NCBI GenBank assembly: GCA_036346395.1
Contig: CM070609.1
Location: 29,338,223-29,402,222 of the forward strand
DNA: 64,000 bases
DNA from: Hsuehochloa calcarea
Taxonomy: Eukaryota; Streptophyta; Magnoliopsida; Poales; Poaceae
Direction of reading: 5' to 3'
A program made the translations under genes and the position numbers. Under the pieces are notes generated by a model. That model was not told the DNA's origin. It was given only the letters and a program-made list of their open reading frames with translations, and searched no databases. Within the stretch, counting starts at the first letter, position 1, and the number at the start of each line of letters is the position of its first letter. Shown piece by piece: positions 59,231-64,000 of the stretch.

Positions 59231-59623
59231 GCAAGAAATTAAATAACCTTTTAGAGTTCAAAAATTCTAGAAATGTACACAAAAATTCTTTAAATTATTT
59301 TGAACTTAATAAAATTATTTCCAACTTAAAGTTAGCTTTTATTTTTGCACATAAATTATTTTTATTTTTGAAAAATAGGGAAAACCTTTTTAAAGTCTAG
59401 AAAATTCCTGAAATTAATGGAATTTTTTTATTTTAAATCCAATAAGAACACAGTAAACTCAATAAATTTTATTTTTGACTTTTAAAATATAGAATATCAA
59501 GAAAAGCAATAAAACTCTTTTAAATTTTAGAAATTTTAATAAAACTCTTTTAAAACTCAGGAAATCCAATAAAATAATAATTTTATAATGTTAAATTTGG
59601 TAACAAAACTTTAGGATGCTACA
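59231..59623 (-). mobile_element. Host LTR of the nest, right part
   Basis: Corresponds to the AT-rich end of the Tekay LTRs (compare 21630-22042): ttcaaaaattctagaaa, then gaacttaataaaatta, ending TTTAGGATGCTACA at 59623, with the 5-bp duplication tacat directly after. It is the terminal part of the LTR that starts at 7089. The left limit is approximate. Confidence 0.75.
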
Positions 59624-59628
59624 TACAT
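59624..59628. repeat. Target-site duplication, right copy (tacat)
   Basis: Identical to 7084-7088. Removing one copy and everything between places codons for Arg-Thr-Phe-Ile at the join, as expected for a MULE transposase. Confidence 0.8.
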
Positions 59629-61534
59629 TCATAGTCGTCAAGTCTAACCCTAGATGTTACGACGTGGAGTGCGACATAGAGGGATTCCCTTGGCGAGTGC
59701 ACGCATTTCAGCTTAAGTGGGATACCCACTAGAAATACTCTATAGTGGTCCCTCACATATGTGTCATCGATAAGTCAGTGCAGTCCCATAGGAACCTGCC
59801 ATTAGGCTTCATGTACGGTGAGATCATGGATAATCTAGATTTTGAGCCGCGATCCATCATTCGGTGATTGAGGCGAGATTCTAGTACACAGTTAGTTATG
59901 TCAAGGCGTGGAGGGCAAAACAGAAGACATTAGAATTAAGGTTCGGTACGTTCGAGGACTCCTACCACAACCTCCCTGGGCTACTCTGAGTCATACAAGA
60001 CAGGAATATCGGCACTCATGTCGACATTCAAGATTTCATACATACAAAGTGGGCCAATAAGAGGGTACTAAATCTAGCATTATTCGTCTTTGGTCCATGC
60101 ATCAATGCATTCTAACACTGTCGTCCAATCTTGTGCGTGGATGACACATTCTTGACTGGAAAGTACAAGGGCCAAAAACTGACTACAATAGCGACAGGCG
60201 GGAACAATCAAGTTCGTCTCGTGGCATTCGCTTCTATTGAAAGCGAGAACACGGACAGCTGATTGTGGTTCCTGAGGAATTTGAGGATTTCTGTTATACA
60301 GGGTCATCTTAACGTATGTGTCATATTTGATCGGTATGCGGGCCCACTGAGTGCAATAACTCTGGTACAATAAGGAGAGAACGAACCACTTTCATGGGCG
60401 CATCTACAGAGCGGTGGCGCATGAGGCAATTTGGTGCAAACTTCTACAAGCAGTTCCCAATAAGAACTTGATGAACCTGTTTAAGCGCTTGTGCAACCAA
60501 AACCAGGAGCGAAAGTTTGAAACAGTTTGGAAGATTATGGATGAGCGGACCAAGATGCACAGAAGGGAGGCAACGAAAAAGACAGCCCCAAGCGCTGACC
60601 AGGCCCCGAAGCATTGCACACCTACCCACAAATGGTTCTAGTGTGGCGAGGAAGATGGGGGCGTAGGTAAAATGCTTCTCAAACTGGATTGAGAACAAGG
60701 CTAAGGAGAAGTGGTTGCTGCTACATGGCAGGGGTGGTGCTCAATATGATATCATGATGACTAATCTAGCCGAGTTGTACAACTGGGTCATGTGTGGCGC
60801 AATGTGTCTCCCTTTTGCTGGTATAGTGGAGACAATTCTCCGTGGTACTACAAATTACTTTGTTGACAGAAACAACAACACGTCGCTCGCCATGACAAAT
60901 GACAGAGTAATATATTCTGGCATGATCACTAAGTACATGGAGAAGAGTAAGAAGGGTGAGATGCACTGGGTATTCAAGATGGGCGCAGGGGAGTTTCGCT
61001 TCGAGATACTGTGCAGGGATAAAGGACGTCGCGGGACGAACCAGGAGAGGATCACCCACGAGTGCACACTACACCGCACTAGTTGCTTATGCACTTGCAA
61101 CAAGCCTCTTCTTCTGTATAGACCCTACTTCCATATCATGGCTGCGTGTTCGATAGTAGCGCATCATTTCGGCCAGTACCTCTCTGACTATTTCAACAAA
61201 GAGGAGGTGAAACAAACCTGGAGTACAAATATGTATGGTTACGACGTGGTTGGCTATTTCAGTGGCCATCCGATCTGGGAGCAACTTATCTGGGCCGCGG
61301 ACATTGGTAGGCTGAAGGAAACAGTTGGCCGGTGATATACACAACGCATCAGAAACGACATAGACAAAGCAGAAGTCGGACGTTATACGAAGAAGTGCTC
61401 TATTTGCAAGGAGTTTTGATACACCTACAAGAAATGTCATATGAGAAATCCACAGGACAAAGGAGACATCGGCAATCCAGGCATCTCTGCGGGGACCTCA
61501 TCCGACCTCTCCACTCGAGGTGGTCCACATGGCG
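59629..61534 (+). pseudogene. MULE transposase, C-terminal part
   Basis: Continues the frame left at 7088: VVKSNPRCYDVECDIEGFPW and RVHAFQ (the MuDR N-terminal zinc-binding region). Then come the DDE core VDDTFLTGKYKGQKLTTIAT, GGNNQVRLVAFASIESENTD, LWFLRNLRISV, VCVIFDRYAGPLSAI (60136-60372), NLMNLFKRLCNQNQERKF (near 60470-60515), the SWIM finger CTCNKPLLLYRPYFHIMAAC (61093-61152, with Tyr in place of the usual third Cys) and a zinc knuckle CSICKEF...KKC (near 61392-61433, its Gly codon now TGA). Stops occur after ENTDS, in ITLVQ and elsewhere, with frameshifts near 60430, 60640 and 61336. The order of domains is that of MuDR-type transposases. Confidence 0.85.
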
Positions 61535-61598
61535 GACGTTGAGGTTGCGGCCACAGGAAAGGTTCGTCCTGTTGAAATTTGTGGTGCCCAGTGCTTTA

Positions 61599-61860
61599 TA
61601 ATATCACTTTGATTTATCGAAAAACTAGGTGACGATGTTGCGCTGAATGTTATGTAACATCAGTGTGATTTGTCTACAAAATATGTGACGACGTTGTAGT
61701 GAATAGTTTGTAATGTCATTATGATTTGTCTACAAAATATGTGATGATATTGTGTTGAATGTTATGTAATGTTATTATCATTTGTCGATAAAAAAATGTT
61801 ACGACGTTGTGCTGAATGCTATATAATATCAGTGTGATTCGTAGATAAAATATGTGCTAA
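61599..61860. repeat. ~62-bp tandem repeats behind the MULE transposase
   Basis: Four to five diverged units of gtaacatcagtgtgatttgt followed by ctacaaaatatgtgacgacg and ttgtgctgaatg. They lie between the transposase end and the terminal region, hence probably in its 3' UTR. Confidence 0.65.
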
Positions 61861-61879
61861 ACAATAGTGAGTAAAAAAG

Positions 61880-61985
61880 CAGTACATAGAGGTCTCTGTC
61901 GCCGGTTGAATTGGCGACATGTCCTTTAGAGTGGCGAAAGGTACATGTCGCCAAATCATCTAGCGACAGATATACCTCTGTACTG
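61880..61985. repeat. Foldback hairpin in the MULE right end
   Basis: cagtacatagaggtctctgtcgc at the left (written without its last bases) pairs with the complement of gcgacagatatacctctgta at the right. Inside, ggcgacatgtccttt pairs with aaaggtacatgtcgcc. The 106 bp can thus fold almost end to end. tgtcgcc words recur in the left end (5830-5990). Confidence 0.7.
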
Positions 61986-62110
61986 TTGAGCCCTCGTCGT
62001 CAGTGCATAGATCCTTAACATCAATTGAAATGACAACATAATCTAAATTTGTAAAAAAAAAAGTCGGTGAAGAATTTGCCATCACCCCGACAGGTATCTC
62101 GCTTGGATTT
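61986..62110. repeat. MULE right terminal region
   Basis: Contains aaaaaaaaaagtcggtgaag and aatttgccatcaccccgac. Its complement ggtgatggcaaattc...acttttttt resembles ggtgaatggcgatttttttt at the left end near 5670. Exact terminus and duplication not resolved. Confidence 0.4.
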
Positions 62111-62557
62111 ACGAGAACCCACCAGAATTCATAACATTAGCCATCGATCGGATATATATGGCTTATACCAAACTCCAAATTAGCCCACATTTCAAAATGT
62201 TCATGAAAATATCTACCTAATTTACACTAATACCCTCCTAGAACCTTTTCCCCTTTTTTTTCCCCCGAGGGTATGGAGATCGATCTACACCTTCAAAAGT
62301 TGATCGAGCACTTGCGAATACCAAACCGGCACTAAGTCTCCGGTCCTCGTTTATCCTATTTTAAGGTTAGTTCCTACATGATATGCTGCTCTCGTATGCC
62401 ATGTATGATTTTCACATGGATTTATGATTAGATCGAAAAACTAATGGGTGTGTTAGGTGTAAAACCTTCTTTCGGTGTGTAAGCACGAGAATTTTGCCCC
62501 AACTTCAGTTAATATGACAAGTGTTTGTTGTTTGTTTCTTGTTTGTTTCATTTGGGG
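62111..62557. other. Flanking intergenic sequence
   Basis: Beyond the MULE. No gene, RNA or repeat that I can recognise. Confidence 0.3.
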
Positions 62558-62725
62558 AAAATAGTATCAGCATTAGCGTCTGCGAGGATTAGGAACATTA
62601 TCATCCTAAAATTTCTAACAGACACGTCTCGGTCTTGTAGTAAAATAGTATCAGCATTGGCGTCTGCGAGGATTAGGAACATTATCATCCTAAAATTTCT
62701 AACAGACACGTCTCGGTCTTGTAGT
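62558..62725. repeat. 84-bp tandem duplication
   Basis: Two copies (62558-62641 and 62642-62725) of a unit starting aaaatagtatcagcatt, identical except one base (attagcg versus attggcg). As 84 is a multiple of three, an open frame crosses both copies with the same 28 residues, but nothing else supports a gene. Confidence 0.95.
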
Positions 62726-62814
62726 AGTCAGATGGCTCTCAACGAACTTCACGTATATGTAAAGACTTATTCATTTTTAAAATTTTAAAGTATGCAAAAC
62801 CTAAGACTGGTGAC

Positions 62815-63110
62815 CTTAGACTAGGGTGGTCGAAGTTTTAGATCAAAATAGTCGAAGTCTTATATCAGAGGTCTTAGACCAGTGTAGTCAAAGGCATAGA
62901 CCAGTGCGGTCGAAGACATAGACCAGTGCGGTCGAAAACATAGACCAATGCGGTTGTAATAATATGGTCGAAGTCATAAACCATTATAGCCGAAGGCATA
63001 GACCAGTATGGTCGAAAAATAGTGATCAAATCTTTAGACCAGTGTAGTTGTAATATGCTGATCGAAGCTATAAACCATTGGTCGGAGCTGTAGACCGGTG
63101 TACAATCAGG
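62815..63110. repeat. ~21-bp minisatellite
   Basis: About a dozen variants of catagaccagtgcggtcgaa, with units of 19-23 bp, more diverged toward the right end. No coding evidence. Confidence 0.85.
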
Positions 63111-64000
63111 ATCCATAAACACTGATTAATGACCATTAATTAGTTTTGAATTAGCATTTACCAGTGGTTTAAGTATGTAGTTACTAGAGAGTAATTATCT
63201 CGACTTTAAAATAATTTGGAGATGTCCAAACCTAAAGATCGATTCATTCTATTTTTTCTATATTTCTCTCTGATCAACTGTGCTGAGGGTTTGAGTTATC
63301 GAACCAAACCGTCTCTTCTCCTCAGCCTGTACTGGGAAGGAAGGCGAGCGGATATCTTCAAACCATTATCGCAGAGTTCACCTACACAGTGCGGCAATAA
63401 GGTTTCTGGGCAACGCATCTGCGCGACCGCTTACTTTACTGCGACGTCTATGATCTGCAATGTTTCGTGTTCTTCGTCAAGACTGACTGTAAGTTAGTCG
63501 TACGACCAGATTTTTCTGCTATAATTGTATTGTTGATTATGTTTAGAAGTGCAATGAGTTGCCTGCTATTGATATCGTTTTATGCCTCTCTAGTCATTTA
63601 TGTTTTGTCTCATAATCAAATATAAAATTAAGCTATTGTCCACATTTTTAACATTTAGGATAGCTTATGTTAACCCAATTAGTAACCAGCTTTGCCCAGT
63701 TTTGCGTTCGCTAACTAAACTAGTTAGTCTAAAATGATGTTTGGCTAGATTAGGTAGGTTGACTTAGATAGCGCAGTAGAAATACAAAATTCAGAAGAGG
63801 TGGGGCTAGCTAGCTTATTCAAAAATTTTATGGGTTAATTTAAATCTTAGATAAAAAGGGTTAAAAAGCTTTGACCAGTTCACTTTACCCTATCTAACTC
63901 ACTGATGTTTGGTAGATTAAGTCCCTAATCTACCTCTTAGCTCTTAACCAAACACAACCTTTTGCAGAGTGGAGTGGGCTATCAGACACGGGCATGTTCT
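63111..64000. other. Intergenic sequence without a supported gene
   Basis: AT-rich. A 93-codon open frame at 63216-63497 begins with a hydrophobic stretch (FILFFLYFSLINCAEGL) but lacks any family resemblance, and a GT (gtaag) follows its last codons, so a first exon cannot be excluded. Near 63735 and 63904 a word gatgtttggNtagatta occurs twice; ends with aaccaaacaca, as some small transposons do. Confidence 0.25.

Larger units (their letters stand above)
5661..62110 (+). mobile_element. Outer MULE (Mutator-like element), split by nested insertions
   Basis: Inferred extent of one Mutator-like element. The left end carries ggtgaatggcgatttttt near 5670, and the right end, read on the minus strand, ggtgatggcaaattc near 62095. 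The similarity is short and the exact terminal inverted repeats and 9-bp duplication are not resolved. Both ends contain many tgtcgcca / gcgacag words. The transposase gene is read from 6650 to 7088 and from 59629 to 61534 in one frame. Everything between 7089 and 59623 is later insertion. The gene parts and the split are well supported; the outer limits are approximate. Confidence 0.6.

Noticed and set aside
62525..62788. 87-codon frame containing two identical 28-residue repeats
   Set aside because: Explained by the 84-bp DNA duplication. No promoter, splice or homology support.
63216..63497. 93-codon frame with a hydrophobic N-terminal stretch
   Set aside because: Looks slightly like a signal peptide and ends near a gtaag, but no family resemblance or second exon could be found.

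Overview
The window looks like intergenic DNA of a grass, most likely a rice relative (Oryza or close kin). The reasons are a plant-type ethanolamine kinase with eleven small exons, Tekay/Del-like Ty3-gypsy chromoviruses with LTRs of about 3 kb, MULE and CACTA transposases of the kind common in rice, and CG-rich LTR leaders. Taxonomy is inferred from content only. One host gene is confidently intact. Nearly everything else is transposon, mostly broken.

Layout. 1-1061: a copia LTR tip and a minus-strand copia fragment (gag remnant, PBS, 264-bp LTR). 1359-5231 (minus): ethanolamine kinase, 388 residues in 11 exons, intron 1 with a GC-AG boundary, TATA box at 5412. From about 5661 to 62110 the window is one nested block. 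The outermost layer is a MULE whose transposase gene starts near 6650, stops at 7088 and resumes in the same frame at 59629. What separates the halves is an LTR insertion (7089-59623) flanked by a perfect 5-bp duplication (tacat).

Inside that insertion, the LTR was hit by minus-strand gypsy elements: element 1 at 8187-19121, and a tandem LTR-internal-LTR-partial internal array at 19122-32749. After a degenerate minisatellite (32750-33705) and more LTR-like sequence comes a CACTA element opening with CACTACTACAAAA at 35124. Its parts are an F-box/Sel1/MYND-like gene remnant, a tnp2 transposase (40949-43648) and a second gene ending in an Ulp1-type cysteine protease (54407-59138). These parts are split by two complete TRIMs (36483-37171, 45996-46683) and a broken third (48842-49301). 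They are also split by a hAT-type MITE (44491-44874), a Tat-lineage gypsy remnant and several LTRs, two of which look like solo LTRs with target duplications (52727-54401, 55339-58640).

62110-64000 holds an 84-bp tandem duplication, a roughly 21-bp minisatellite and no gene I can support.

No obviously new biochemical system is visible. The strongest observations are the 52.5-kb nested interruption of a readable MULE, the GC-AG intron, the small non-autonomous TRIM family, and a systematic CAG/CTG-linked difference between near-identical retrotransposon copies. That last one may reflect base-calling of methylated DNA, so frameshifts in the transposons should be read with caution.
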